NCBI GenBank assembly: GCA_036874045.1
Contig: CM072337.1
Span: forward strand, 4,216,001 to 4,280,000
Direction: 5' to 3'
Origin: Cymodocea nodosa
Taxonomy: Eukaryota > Streptophyta > Magnoliopsida > Alismatales > Cymodoceaceae
DNA: 64,000 bases
Below, piece by piece: positions 33,441 through 46,845 of this stretch. The translations under genes were made by a program, and so were the position numbers. Under the pieces are notes generated by a model. It was not told the DNA's origin. It was given only the letters and a program-made list of their open reading frames with translations, and made no database searches. Each line of letters starts with the position of its first letter. The first letter of the stretch is position 1.

Positions 33441-34078
33441 TAGGAAGATAACCATTGGAATTTTGATAAGACTACGAAATCACGTATCTTAACTAACACA
33501 AATTTTTTATATATAAAATTTAGAAGGTTTCAAACACTTAAATTTAAATCTAAAAAAATTTATTAATAAAAAATAAAAAACTCAATTATTAGAGTTAATT
33601 GCATTATTTCCGAAATTTAGGGGAAAATAGTAAGGCTTTATCATGGTCATATTTATATATGGCAGCACAAAGACTCGAACATTCCACTCGTGCTTCTTTT
33701 TGAAATGATCTTGATTTCACTAGATGAGATGAATAGTAATTTTTAATTTATATATCTTTTAATTTTAACTTTAGAATTATTAATTACTACTAAAATAAAT
33801 GAAATAACAAATAAATGAAAAACAAAAACAAAAAGAGTAATATAAAAAGATACAAAAAAATTTTATAATTCTTCACCACTAATGATTGTTTTACTTTTCA
33901 ATATTTAACCTTAAGATTTTCCACTAACTTGATATTTTTTAAGAAATACTTAATTCTTATAGAGCTACAACTCTATTATAATATTATTTTATAACTACAC
34001 ATCAAACTTTGGATACAAAGCACCTTTGTATAAATATAAAACAAACTTTTCTTTTAATACCCCGACCTTAGATGTAAG
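33441..34078. other. AT-rich spacer between SCD2 promoter and Copia A
   Basis: Very AT-rich, without ORFs, repeats or RNA features that I can support. Distal SCD2 promoter elements could lie here. Confidence 0.4.
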
Positions 34079-35662
34079 TGTTAGAACCTTTGTATTTTGA
34101 TAATGCAAAAATTTATGTAAAGAAATAAGTTGTATTTCACAGGTATCACAAGACAAATCAGTAAACTAAAGATCAAAAGGTAGATAAACAAATATAGGTA
34201 GTTCGAAAATTGCTACTATAAAAAAACAAAAACTTTAGATAGTTACAACACAAGTTAAAACTTAAGTATCTAAAAGAAGAAGAAAATCAGAAGATTACCA
34301 AGCTAACTATCCAAAAGTTAGCTTAAAGTAGTAAGGAAACATTTTTCGAAAAATTACATAACAAAGTATCTGATAGAAGAAGACTTTCAGAAGGTTAACA
34401 AGCTAAGAATCTGAAAGGAAATTTAAAGCAATAAGAATTTTTTCAGAGAGTTAGAAGGCTAACTATCTGAAATTAGAAGTCCTTTGAAAAATTAGTAGGA
34501 TAGCTAATTGAAAATCGAAAGGTTAAGAAGTTAACTATTTAGAAATTAGAAAGTTAGGAAGACAAACTATCTGAATAGTTAAATTATTTAAATACACGTG
34601 TAGAAATCTAATCGGAAGCTTAAAAAGACTTTTAGAGAGTTAGAAAGCTAACTATCCAAAAAATAGGAAGTTTTGGAAGGTTATAGATTTAACTATCCGA
34701 AACTTAAGTCATTCAATTATGCACGTGTAAAAATAAGAAAATAACAGTTAGAAGCTTAAAGGGAAATTCAAAAGGCTACCGTAACTATCTATCCAAAAGT
34801 TAAAACATTTCGAGAAGTTAATAGTTACAACTATCTAAAAGCTATGTTACTCATTTACTCACGTGTTGAATTTCAAGTCACATGCAAAACTTAAAGGTCA
34901 CATGAAAGATATAGCTCTTTAAGATTTTTTAAAGAGTTACAGATCAAGCATTTGGATTTTCGAAAGGTTACACCAGTTAACTATTGGAAAATCAAAGAGG
35001 ATCAGAAAGTTATCTTGAAACATCTCTCTAAATGATAACTTACTATTTTTAGGACTGACAATGTAATAAGTATAACAGGACAAATGTCGTTAGAAAAATA
35101 TGATCATTATACACCTTGGAATAAGTATGATCAAAACAAAAAGAAAAGATAACAATTATCAAATATTGAGAGCTACACAAAATTTTAGTAATACATACAG
35201 TTTGTAAATATAGAAGAGATCTATTCTCAAGCATACTGAAACACAAAAAGCTCCCTACACGTATACTCTAATTTAAAGCTCAAAAGTGTTGGTTTGTGGC
35301 TTCAACCTGAAAGCTATACTCAAGTTGTTGGTTTAAGTTTCAACCTGAAAACTTAAAAGGTTGGTTTGCTGAAGTTTTAACCTGAAAACTTCTAAGAAGT
35401 GGTTGATTCTTGCTTTAACTTGAAAGCAAGTATCTATAAGTGTTAATTTACTTAATGAAGCCTAAGTGAATCTTAGGGGTGGATTAGCCAAATTGGTGAA
35501 CCACCTAAAATCTCCTTGTGTTAATTTTTCTTTACTACTTTGCATGCATATTTAATACTTGAGCTCACTGATTAATCGAATCAACCAGTTAAGTTTAAAA
35601 AGAATTAAAATTACACATAGATCACCATTCACCCCCTTCTGGTAAGTCATACAATCCTAACA
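34079..35662 (+). repeat. 5' LTR of Copia A
   Basis: 1584 bp, TG...CA. CACGTG boxes at 34595, 34722 and 34860. TAACTATCC-type repeats near 34303, 34459, 34648 and 34690. The leader-like 3' third contains AACCTGAAAACTT- and GTTGGTTT-type repeats (35290-35400). Confidence 0.75.
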
Positions 35663-37687
35663 ATTGGTATTAGAGCTTGATTAATCCTCATAAAGATTTA
35701 ACCATCTAGATTACAATGGCATAATTTGCTAAGGGATAAAACATCCACAGACCTCCTCTATTCGATGATTCCAATTATAATTATTGGAAGAATAGAATGG
35801 AGTGTTTCCTCAAGAGTTTTGATATAAAACTCTAGAAGATTGTTGTTCTTAGAACTACACTTCCTACTAGTAATGTTATGGACTAGACTGAGGTAGATGA
35901 GAGAATCATCTAGTTAGATTCTTGAGAGCTGAATGCCATATACTATGCACTTACAACTGAACAATACAATAAGATATCTGTATGTAAATCAGCACATGAA
36001 GCTTGAAAAATCATTTAAGTCACACACGAAGGTACAAGCCAAGTAAAAGACACAAAAATCAGCATTTTGTTAAGAAAATTAGAACTATTTAAGATGAATG
36101 ATAATGAATGCATAACTGAAATGTTTTCTATATTTACTGAGATCATTAACAGCTTGAGAGGCTTAAGAAAGGAATTTTCTATGCGTAAACATGTACAAAA
36201 GATTTTGAGAAGTTTAACTATTGAGTGGAAACAAAAATCCACTTCCATTCGAGACTCCAAGGACCTCAACAACTATTCTGTAGAAGAATTGTTGGGCAAT
36301 CTACTAGCCCACGAGGTTTAGATGAAAGACCAGAAGGAACTGCTGAAAAGAAAGCTGAGAAGAAAAGGAAATTACATTTCCTTCAACTAAAGAAGCTCAG
36401 AGCTTAGATGATGATGAAATTATGCTACTAGCAAGGAATTTTAGAAAATTCATGAAGAAAAACAATAAAACCAGCTCCTCTAAAAGAATAATTTCTACAT
36501 GCTTTAAATGCAAAAGGCAAGGGTACATATATACTTTTTGTCCATTGCAGACAGAAGAAGATCAACCAAATAAGAGGAAAAGATGGAAGAACAAAAAGAA
36601 AATGGCTCTTAAAGCTACTTGGGATGATAGTAGCTCCTTAAGTAGCTCTTCAAATTCTAAAAATGAAGTTGTAGCCAACGTGTGCTTTATAGTACAAGAG
36701 ATATGCTCTACTTCTCCTTACTATTTAGAAAATGAAAATGATGATCTAGATGTAAATAATCTTCTCTATATAATAGATAGTTTATATGTTAAATGTAAAG
36801 AATATAAAAAACATATTAAAGGTTTAAATAATTGTTTAGAAGATTCTTTTGTTGTGCTAGAAAAAGCTCTTGTTGAAAATAGAAACTTAAAAACTAAAAT
36901 GAATAAATATAGTTGTGATAACTGTGAGTTAAGAGAATAAAATAAAAACTTATTAGCTGAAGTCTCTAATATGAAAAATATTGTATGCAAGTTTACATAG
37001 GGGCAAAAAGGATTAGATAAAATTATAGGATCTCAAAGACAAAATAACATTAAATATGGCCTTGGGTATGCTACACCACAAGAAGTATTTTATTATAGTA
37101 GCATGATCTGATCTTATAGAGATGTCACTACTGTCTTTGCTATCAAGAGAATATCTGATCATATGTGGCTGCTAAGAGGCAACAAATTAAATGTTTTAAG
37201 AACTAACTCTAGTGGACCCAAGAAGATTTAGGTACCAAAAACCTTAATCTCAATATGACATACAGGATGGCAAGGAGCTTCAAGCACAAACAACAAAATG
37301 GATCGTAGATAGTGGATGCTCAAAGCATATGATAGGTAAGAAAAGATTTGTTGATTTAGTTAAAAATTTAAATTTAGGATCTATTAAGTTTGCTGAAGTT
37401 TTAACCTAAAAACTTCTAAGAAGTGGTTGGTTCTTGCTTCAACCTAAAAGCAAGTGTTTATAAGTGTTAATTCACTTAGTGAAGCCCAAGTGAATCTTGG
37501 GGGTGAACTAGCCAAATTGGTGAACCACCTAAAATCTCCTTGTGTCAATTTTTCTTTACTACTTTGTATGCATATTTAATACTTAAGCTCACTGATTAAT
37601 TGAATCAACCAATTAAGTTTAAAAAGAATTAAAATTACACATAGATCACCATTCACCTCTCCTCTAGTGAGTCATACAATCCTAACA
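34079..37687 (+). mobile_element. broken Ty1/Copia element A
   Basis: The 5' LTR, 34079-35662 (TGTTAGAACC ... CCTAACA), is followed by a tRNA-Met primer site (TGGTATTAGAGC, 35665-35676). A gag region at about 35715-37080 carries a zinc knuckle (CFKCKRQGYIYTFCP near 36500-36545), then a short protease/pre-integrase piece (WIVDSGCSKHM near 37295). A 3' LTR fragment closes it at about 37392-37687. Most of pol and much of the 3' LTR are absent, and the gag carries several breaks. No target duplication is evident. The LTR carries the dyad/CACGTG cassette described in the findings. Confidence 0.8.
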
Positions 37688-38304
37688 ATAAAGTATCAAT
37701 TTTATAATTCTTACCAAAACCTTATAAGATAAGTTTTAAATCAAATTATAACTTGATTTCAATTTAAGTATAGGAGCATTCAATATAAAATGTAATAGAA
37801 TTTAAAGAGACAAATCCTATAATTTTAATCAAAAACTTCAATCCTATAGAAGAGCTTTAATTTGCAATGGTACAAAATCTAGATCTCCTCCAAAAAGTGC
37901 TTTAGCAATAATTCATGTATTAATCATTATTTGCTTGAAGCTCTAAACCACAAGAATGCTCTATATCATTTATTTTGATAATTGTAATTCTTAGTCATTT
38001 TATGTCTTTAACCTTTTGACATGTTTCTAAATATTTTTTTTAGATAATATGATATGTTTCCATCTAAAAAAATTCAAAGATTAATTGTTCCTAATTTCAA
38101 AAGCTATAGTTAATCATTATTCTCCAATTAAATATTCAAAAATAGAAATAATAGCTATAGAAGTTTAGTAATTTTATATTACTACTTATCCACTTACAAG
38201 TTAATTTTATCATATCAATTATGTATTATATTATTTTTTATTAAACTAATGGATTTAATAATTCAAATTTTATAGGTTTTAGTCAAATAGTATAAGAATA
38301 ATGA
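37688..38304. other. AT-rich spacer
   Basis: AT-rich DNA between Copia A and the remnant of family Z. No feature recognised. Confidence 0.45.
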
Positions 38305-38997
38305 TTATTAGGAATTTCATTTTGATGATGAATATTTTTACTAAGTTTATAAATAAGTCTAAGTATATCAATCATAAAATTAGGCATTAACGGTGTTTTA
38401 AAAGTCATATAGTTATAGTTAACATTTCAAGTTAGTCAAAAAGTTATGTTAAAAACTCATATAGTTAAATTATCTACACGTATGTTTTTAATGTTTTAAG
38501 TTTTCACGTATTTTTCATGTGCATTTAATAAAAAAAAGTCAAAGACTTAGATAATTATTCGAGTTTTTATGTATGGATGAATAACTATTCGAGTTTTATA
38601 AAGTGGCTAATGAAAAGTTAACTTTGGTTATTTCAATCATGTATTTTACAAGTGGAAAACTCAAAGAGTTATAGATAAGTGTTTAAGTTTTTACAAGTTT
38701 TAAAAGATAAATATTCGATTAAAGAAATGACTTAGAAGATATATTCTATAATTCTCTGGAAAGAAGATTTTCAATTGTTCTACAAAGTGGAGATCATGGA
38801 AATTCAAAAAGATAGTGAAGAATGTGGGTAAGTTAAATTTGAAATAGTACGTGGGATCATAGATTATGGATTAAGTGGATGAATGTGTTGAATGAGAAAT
38901 TTCAATTCTACTACCATAAATAAAAGGTACGAGCTACACTTCAAATATCCTAACAAAAAAAAAAGAGAAATCCCAAAATTCTAAAAACCACACGAAG

Positions 38998-40365
38998 TGA
39001 AATGACCTCTAGATTTTGATAATGCAAAAATCAATGTGAGGAATCAAATTGTATTTCTCAAATATAATAGTTCAGCAAAAGAGCAGAAGTCGATATAGAT
39101 AGTTCAGATTTTGCTACAAGTGATAAAAAGGAATTTGGAAGGTTACCTGGCTTAACTATCCAGAAGAGATAGAATTTCAATAAGTTACTAGACTTAAGTA
39201 TCTGAAGAGTCAGTTTAAAGTAGTAGAAACACTATCGGATAGTTAGAAGAATAACTATCCGAAATTACAAGGCATTCAGAGAGTTTTAAAGATAGTTGGC
39301 TGAATGATCGGAGAGTTAAGGTGCTAACTATCTGGAAGCTCAAAGAAAAGCGGAAAGTTAGGAAGGCTAACTAACTGAAACTTAAGTCATTGAATTTCCC
39401 ACGTGCAAAAATCCAGAATAGAAGCTTAAAAGATTTTTCAAAGAGTTAGAAAGCTAACTATCCGAAAAATAGGAAGTTTCGGAAGGTTGCAGACTTAACT
39501 ATCCGAAACTTAAGTCATCCTATTATGCACGTGTAGAAATAAGAAAGCAGTCAAAAAGCTTAGAAGAAGAAAATCAGAGAGTTACTGTAGCTAACTATCT
39601 GATAGTTAAGAACATTTCGGTGAGTTACAGTTACAAGTATCCAAACTTATGACACCCCATGTGTACGACTTAAAATCCCACATGGCAAAAGGACTTAAGT
39701 GGATTATTGGTGAGTTACGAGCATTCTTCGGAGTGTTACACAGCTAACCATCTAAAAGTCAAAGGAAATCAGAAGGTTATCTTGAAACACCTTCTTAAAC
39801 AGTAACTTACCATATTTGGTTCTACAATTTCAATAAGTACAGTAGAATACATTCGTTGGAAGTGAATATGATCATTATACATGACATTATATATACAAGC
39901 AACAGACAACAAAGTAAAATAGCTTTTTGCACATACAAATCTATACACCAAGCTTAACGCATACAGTAGAAAGTTTTCAAGATCAAATCTTCAGCAAATG
40001 CAAACTCAAGTTTAGAAGCTCTCCACTTATTAAACTCTGATTTCTTCAAGTAAGTGATTTACTAAAGTGCACCAACTAAAAACTTCAGTGATAGGTTGGT
40101 TGGAGCTACGACTAGAAAGCTTAGTCTGATTGGTTGGTTCTTACTTTGACCTTAAAGCAAGTGTTTGTAAATTTGTGAAAGCTTAGTGAAGCCCAAGTAT
40201 CCCTTGGGGGTGGTCTAGGTGTTAGTGGTGAACCACCTAAAATCCCTATGTGCATTATTTGTTATTGTGTGCTTGCTAATTTTCATTATCAATTAGTCAT
40301 TTACTTTATTAATAAACAAAATATTATTGTTCACCCCCCCTTTGGTAAACCATCAGGTCCTAACA
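38998..40365 (+). repeat. 5' LTR of Copia B
   Basis: 1368 bp, starts TGAAATGACC, ends CCTAACA. CACGTG at 39400 and 39528. Multiple CTAACTATCCGAAA-type repeats between 39160 and 39620. Confidence 0.85.
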
Positions 40366-40618
40366 ATTGGTATCAGAGTAAGGTTGATCTCGTTAATAGA
40401 TTTAACCATCTGAGATCATGACTTTCCACACTATAGAGGGTTCGAATATCCATCGACCTCCCCTCTTTGATGGTAGCAATTATAGCTACTAGAAAAATAG
40501 GATGGAGTGCTTTCTCAGGAGTACAGATGTAAAACTCTAGAGAATGGTTGTACATGGTACACCAATTCCAATCAGTCATGAAAGTGATTGGATTGAAAAG
40601 GATGAAAGAATTATCTAG

Positions 40619-41791
40619 ATGGATGCTCGTGAGCTTAATTTCATTTACTGTACACTAACTAGTGAACAGTATAATAAAATATGTACTTGTAAATCCTCTC
40701 ATGAAGCTTGGAAGACCCTTCAAATTACATATGAAGGAACCAGCCAAGTTAAAGATACTAAAATCAACATTTTGTTAAGAAAATATGAATTATTCAAAAT
40801 GCTTGAAAAAGAAAGTATTACTGAAATATTTTCTAGATTCACTGAAATTGTGAATGAACTAAGAGGCCTTGGAAGAGATTTTTCTAATTGTGAACAGGTA
40901 CAGAAGATTTTAAGAAGTTTGATAGTTGAATGGAAGCAGAAGTCTACTTCCATAAAAGATTCAAAGGATCTAAACAACTATTCAGTAGAAGATCTGTTGG
41001 GAAATCTTCTAGCTCATGAAGTTCAGATGAAGGAATGGAAAGAAGAAGATGGAGCCACTAAAAGAAAGGTTGAGAAAAAGAAAAAACTACCTTTTCCTTC
41101 AATAGAAGACCAACCAAGCTCGGATGAATATGAAGTTTTACTACTGGCTAGAAATTTCAAAACAATGATAAGACAAGGAGGTGAAGCTAGCTCCTCAAGA
41201 TCAAAAGTCCCTACATGCTACAAGTGCAAAAAATTGGGACACATTCAACTTTACCATCCTTTCCAGCAAGAGGAGGACAAACAAAAATGGAAGAAGAAGA
41301 ATAAGAAGAAAATGGCCTTGAAAGCCACATGGGATGACACCAGCTCATCCAACAGCTCATCAGACTTAGAGGAAGAGGCTTCTACAAACATGTGCTTTGC
41401 TGCACAAGAGGTATGTTCTACATCCTCTTATTGCTCAGAAAAAGAAAATGATGATTTAGATGTAGATAGTCTTCTCTATATAGTAGATAATCTATATGTA
41501 AAATATAAGAATTATAAGAAAGAATTAAAGAGCTTAAATTCCTATTTAGAAGATTTTTTTGCTGAATTAAAGAAAGCCCTAGTTGATAATAGGGAATTAA
41601 AAACTAAAATGGATAACTATAGTTGTAAAAATTTTGATTTGAAAGAAGAAAACAAAAATTTATTATCTGAAATTACTAATTTGAAAAACACAGTATGTAA
41701 ATTTACTAAAGGTGAAAACAACTTAAATAAAATCATAGGATCTCAAAGATCAGGAACAAGTAAATTTGGCCTAGGGTATGCTGTACCATAG
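40619..41791 (+). other. gag-like frame of Copia B
   Basis: The longest open frame in the window, 390 codons. The N-terminal half resembles the plant Copia UBN2/gag domain (YNKICTCKSSHEAWKTLQIT). A CCHC-type knuckle is near codon 200, followed by a Lys-rich stretch and a coiled-coil-like C-terminal part. Part of a broken retroelement; not a host gene. Confidence 0.75.
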
Positions 41792-42584
41792 AAAATTCCT
41801 TACTATGGTAGAAAAATTAGATCTTACAGAGATGACACAACTGTTTTTGTCATTAAAAGAAGATCTACTCATATATGGCTACCAAGAGGCAACATGTTTA
41901 ATATGCAAAGGACTAACATTGATGGACCTAAGAAAATATGGGTACCAAAAGTCTTAATTTCAACATGATTTGCAAGACTATAAGGACAAGGAAGCTCAAA
42001 CGTCAAAGTGGATTATTGATAGTGGATGCTCAAAGCATATGACAGGTAAGAAAAGATTTTTGAAATCTGTTAAGTCTATAAATTCAGGATCTGTTAAGTT
42101 TGGTAATAATGAAAAATGTAAAATTACTACTATAGGAAATGTTGCATCTAAAAATGGGAAAATAAAAAATGTTTTACATGTAAATGGTTTAAAACAAAAT
42201 CTGCTAAGCGTAGGTCAATTATGTGACAAAGGTTACAATCTACTTTTTACTACTGAGAACTGTTTTATATTACAACAAGATACACATGAAATTAAATTTA
42301 CTAGATATAGGGATAATTCAATTTATGCATTAGAATTTTCATTTGATAATATGTCTAGTTATGCATGTTTAGTTGCTTCTAATGAAGATGAATGGTCATA
42401 GCATAAGAGACTAAATCATGTGAATATGAGAATCTTAAGAAAGTTGACCAAACATGATTTTGTTAGAGGTGTGCCTAAACTCAAATTCAAAAGGGATAAA
42501 CTCTGTAGTGACTATACGATTGGAAAACAAAAGAAATCAGTACATAAGAGTATTGAAGACATTGCCACAAGAGTATTAAACATA

Positions 42585-43921
42585 GATAAGTTGTTGTTTT
42601 TGGTATTTTTGTTTTGATATGTTCATGAAAATGGGTGAAAGGTAAAACGTAAAAATCTCTATCAACAATAAAAACTTCCATCACTACATGCAACGTGATT
42701 ACACCATTGAAAACTTAATCACTTATAATCTTGCCTTCTCTCCTTATAGAATCGCGAGTCCAGAATTGCAAGATGATCTCCTCTTTAGCATACTGGTATC
42801 AACCTGAATCCAAGGCTAGAAGCTTTACGATCTCTTGTAATATGAGTCGGTGCTTGGTGAAAATGGCTTCCCTTCCCGCGACGTGATCATTCCTCATAGT
42901 GGTTGTCAAGCATTGTGTTTCACTCGGAATCGACTCGACATCAGGAAAGTATCTTCACAAACCTCCGATGGTAGGTGATTATGGTGATTTTTGGTGATGG
43001 TGTGGATGCTTTAGTGAACTTCTGATGTTGCGTATAGTTAGCGTGGTCCTCCACCTATGCACACACTGCCAACCACCCTTTCTTCGTTTTTCTCCTCTTC
43101 TTTTATATTTCTTCCGTAGTAACTACTTCTACTTAGATGATCGGTTGGATTTTCTTCATTTATATCAACGATGGTGATTTCTTCTTCCTTCCACAAGTGA
43201 ATTCCTGCGTGACACGTGCAATCGTGGTTTTCTTTCGAATGTCCTGTTTCTGTAACTACTATAGTGGCATATTAGAAAATAAATAGTCCATGGAGTTACA
43301 GATAACTCAACAGACTTACTTCGTTGATTTAACTATAAAACACGTGCAATAAAGAAATAAGCTACTAACATAACGCGTTACCTTAGTGTGTATTCATGTA
43401 ACTCAACGCGTATAGTTATGCTAACTTAACAAGTTAAACATGTGCATCTCACGTGATATACTAAAGCATTTAAATTCAACACATGCATAATTCTAACTTA
43501 ATGAGTTCAGATATTTCGGACACTTACAAACCTAACTATTCAATGCCCAAATGCATTTCAGATAGTTAACAGATAACTTACCGAAAATCCACTTAAGTCA
43601 TGCATTAAGGTTTCAACACGTGTACTCCAAGAAATAATAAAATATTCTTCTATCATTAAAAACATAATTGTCTGGTACGTGCAATATAACTCTCCGAAAT
43701 AACAGAAAATTCGGATACTTAAGAATTTCATAGCCTACAATTCCCTAACAGTTCAGAAATGTACTAAATCAACATTAATTCTCTGAAATTATGTAGATTC
43801 TTTCATTAAAGCATATAATAGTGAAAGTATAACATAATAGCTTAATTCTTATATGATAAGTTAAATATTATGCAATTAACCATCATTTAACCGTTAATAT
43901 TATGCACTTTTTCATTCTAAA
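42585..43921 (-). repeat. partial 3' LTR of Gypsy G
   Basis: Aligns along its length with 50866-52202 (for example TTGTTGTTTTTGGTATTTTT at both starts). It borders Copia B pre-integrase sequence on the left and the G polypurine run on the right. Confidence 0.8.
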
Positions 43922-46845
43922 GACTTCCCCCATACTTAAATTTTGCTAGTCCCTTAGCAAACTAAGATTTAACTAGTTGGTCTTTCTAAAGTACTAGAAT
44001 TAATTCTTCATTTTATTCTTCTTCAGAATACATAAATTTAGATTACTATAGAGATATTCTGTATTTTTCAGTAATCTATTTTAACATTGTTTTCTCCTCT
44101 TCAACCTGCAAATATATTTAAAACATATGTAAATTACATACAAAATACATTAGCATCACATAGGTGTTATTTATATTATCATTTTTTCTTCTTTTTAGCA
44201 TCTGTCATCCTGAATTTTCCATATGATTTCCAGAATAAATTTCAACTACATACGAATCAAAACACAATCCAATTCAATATGATTAAAACAAGTAGAATAA
44301 AGAATTGTATCTTAGATAAACAACTTCAAAAGTCTATTCTAGATTCATACTTCAATAATTTTAGATAATAGAAAATATACTCGATTTAAAAGATATCTGT
44401 ATTTTACAAAACACTTTTATCTTTTCAGAATAGTATATGCATATTTGGTCATGGCAGAAAGACAATATACTCTAATATTTAGTTTCTGGAATACACCTCC
44501 TTAAAACCAAATCAGGACATTTCTTAAATAAGTATAGGTCTTCCCAATAGTAATATTTTACTCTTGAAAAGAATAATTTCTTATCTTGTCTATTCCAATC
44601 CTTAGGTGTTAAACCAGTAACTAAGTAGTTAACTATGTCTGCATACTAAGGTATTGTGTTGATGGTCATTAATTGTTCATCAGGAAAATTATCCTTAATT
44701 TTAATATTTGACTTTTCTATTTGTAATCTTGATAAATGATCTGCTACTACATTGTCACAACCTTTTTTATCTTTAATTTCTAGATCAAATTCTTGTAATA
44801 ATAATATCTATCGGATCAATCTAGGTTTGATCTCTTTCTTTGCTATTAAGTGTTTTAAAGTTGAATGATCCGTGTATACTATTACTCTAGCTCCAATCAG
44901 ATATGATCTAAACTTTTCTAAGGCAAACACAATAGCTAACAGCTCTTTTTCAGTAGTTGTGTAATTAACTTGAGCATTATTTAAAGTTTTACTTGCATAA
45001 TGAATCACTCTAGAAGATTTTTCTATTTTCTGTCCCAACACTGCTCCTATAGCAAAATTAGATGCATCGCACATTAATTCAAATGGATGGCTCCAATCAG
45101 GTGCTTGCATTATAGGAGTTGAAATTAAGCTAGTTTTAAGCTTGAAAAATGCTTCTTTGCAATTTTTTATCAAAGTTGAATGAGAAATCTTTTAATAGAT
45201 TAGTTAAAGGTCTAACTATTTTGCTAAAATCTTTAATAAATCTTCTATAAAATCTAGCATGTCCTAGAAATGATCTAATATCTTTTACTAATTTAGGTTT
45301 TGGTAGATTAGAAATTACTTCTATTTTAGCTTTATCTACTTCCAACCATTTCTTTGAAACAACATGTCCCAAGACTATTCCTTGTTTAACCATGAAGTGA
45401 TATTTTTCCCAATTTAGAACTAGACTTTTTTCCAAACAACATTTTAATACTTGGTTTAAATTGTTTAAACACACTTCATATGAAATTCCATATATAGTAA
45501 AATCATCCATAAATATTTCTAAAAAATCTTTAGTCATTCTAGTCAATATGCCCTACATACACCTTTGAAAGGTGGCTGGTGCATTACATAATCCGAATGA
45601 CATTCTCTTAAAAGCATAAGTTCCATTACGACAGGTGAAAGTTGTTTTCTCTTGATCCTCTAATGCTACTAGGACTTGGTTATATCTTGAATACCCGTCT
45701 AGGAAACAAAAATATTCTTACCCTGCTAATTTTTCTAGCATTTGATCTATAAAAGGTAAGAGAAAATGATCTTTCCTAGTCACAACATTCAGCTTTCTAT
45801 AATCTATACACACTCTCCAACTTGATTGAATTCTAGTAGGTATCAAGTCTTGACTTTCATTCCTAATAACTGTTAATCCTGATTTATTGAGAACTACATG
45901 GATTGGACTAACCCATGGGCTATTAGAAATCGGATAAATTATGTCTTTATCTAAACATTTCACTATTTCCTTTTTGACTACTTCTTTAAGGTTTGGATTT
46001 AATCTCCTCTCAGGAATTCTAATAGGTTTAGCATTCTCTTCTAAGTATATGTGGTGACAGCATAAAGTTGCACTTAACCATTTTATATTAGTCATAGTCC
46101 ATCCTATTACTGTTTTATAAGTTTTTACTACATCTTTTAATTTAATAATTTAATCCTCTTTTAAATCTGAAGCAATAATGATTGGATATGTTCATTTTTC
46201 TTCTAGAAATATATAGGTTAATTCAGGAGGTAAATGTTTTAATTCTAAATGTTGCCCATCAGAAGTTAGAGCTCCTAATTGAACATCATCATTTTCTAAA
46301 TTAATTTCTTCCTAATCTCCTTCTATATTTATGCTTTCACTTTCTTTTAACGTTTCAGAATTTAGTTGCCTATTTAATTCTTCTTGAATCACATCATCTA
46401 GCATATCTCCTTCATCCTCTAAAAAGTCTATAGTATGTAAGGACATTTCTAACTCCTCAAACTTTTCTAGTTTGAAAATGTTTAATTGAGTATCCTCATT
46501 ACCATATGCTAACTTCATTACTCTAGTTTTATAATTGATAATAGCCCTTGATGTTTTCAAAAATGGTCTTCCCAAAATTAAAGATGTATCACTATTTTTA
46601 TGTTTAATTTGTTGGGAATCCAAAATTACAATATCAATAGGATATATGAAGTTTTTGATTTTAATTAAGACATCCTCTATTTTTCCTCTAGGGTATCTTA
46701 TACTTCTATCAGCTAATTGAATAACAGTCCTAGCAGGAATTAAGCCTTCTAATCCTAAGGATGCAACTATATCACTTGGCATAATATTTATACTTGCACC
46801 TAGGTCTATTAAGGTTCTTTCTAAAATGGTATCTCCTATGGTGCA

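Noticed and set aside
34074-37692. Target duplication around Copia A
   Set aside because: Flanks GTAAG and ATAAA do not match well enough to claim a duplication.
39769-39951. Frames shared by both Copia B LTRs (also at 55489-55719)
   Set aside because: They recur only because the LTR is repeated; non-coding LTR sequence.
44087-44368. 93-codon plus-strand frame inside Gypsy G
   Set aside because: Antisense to integrase remnants on the minus strand; no family resemblance.
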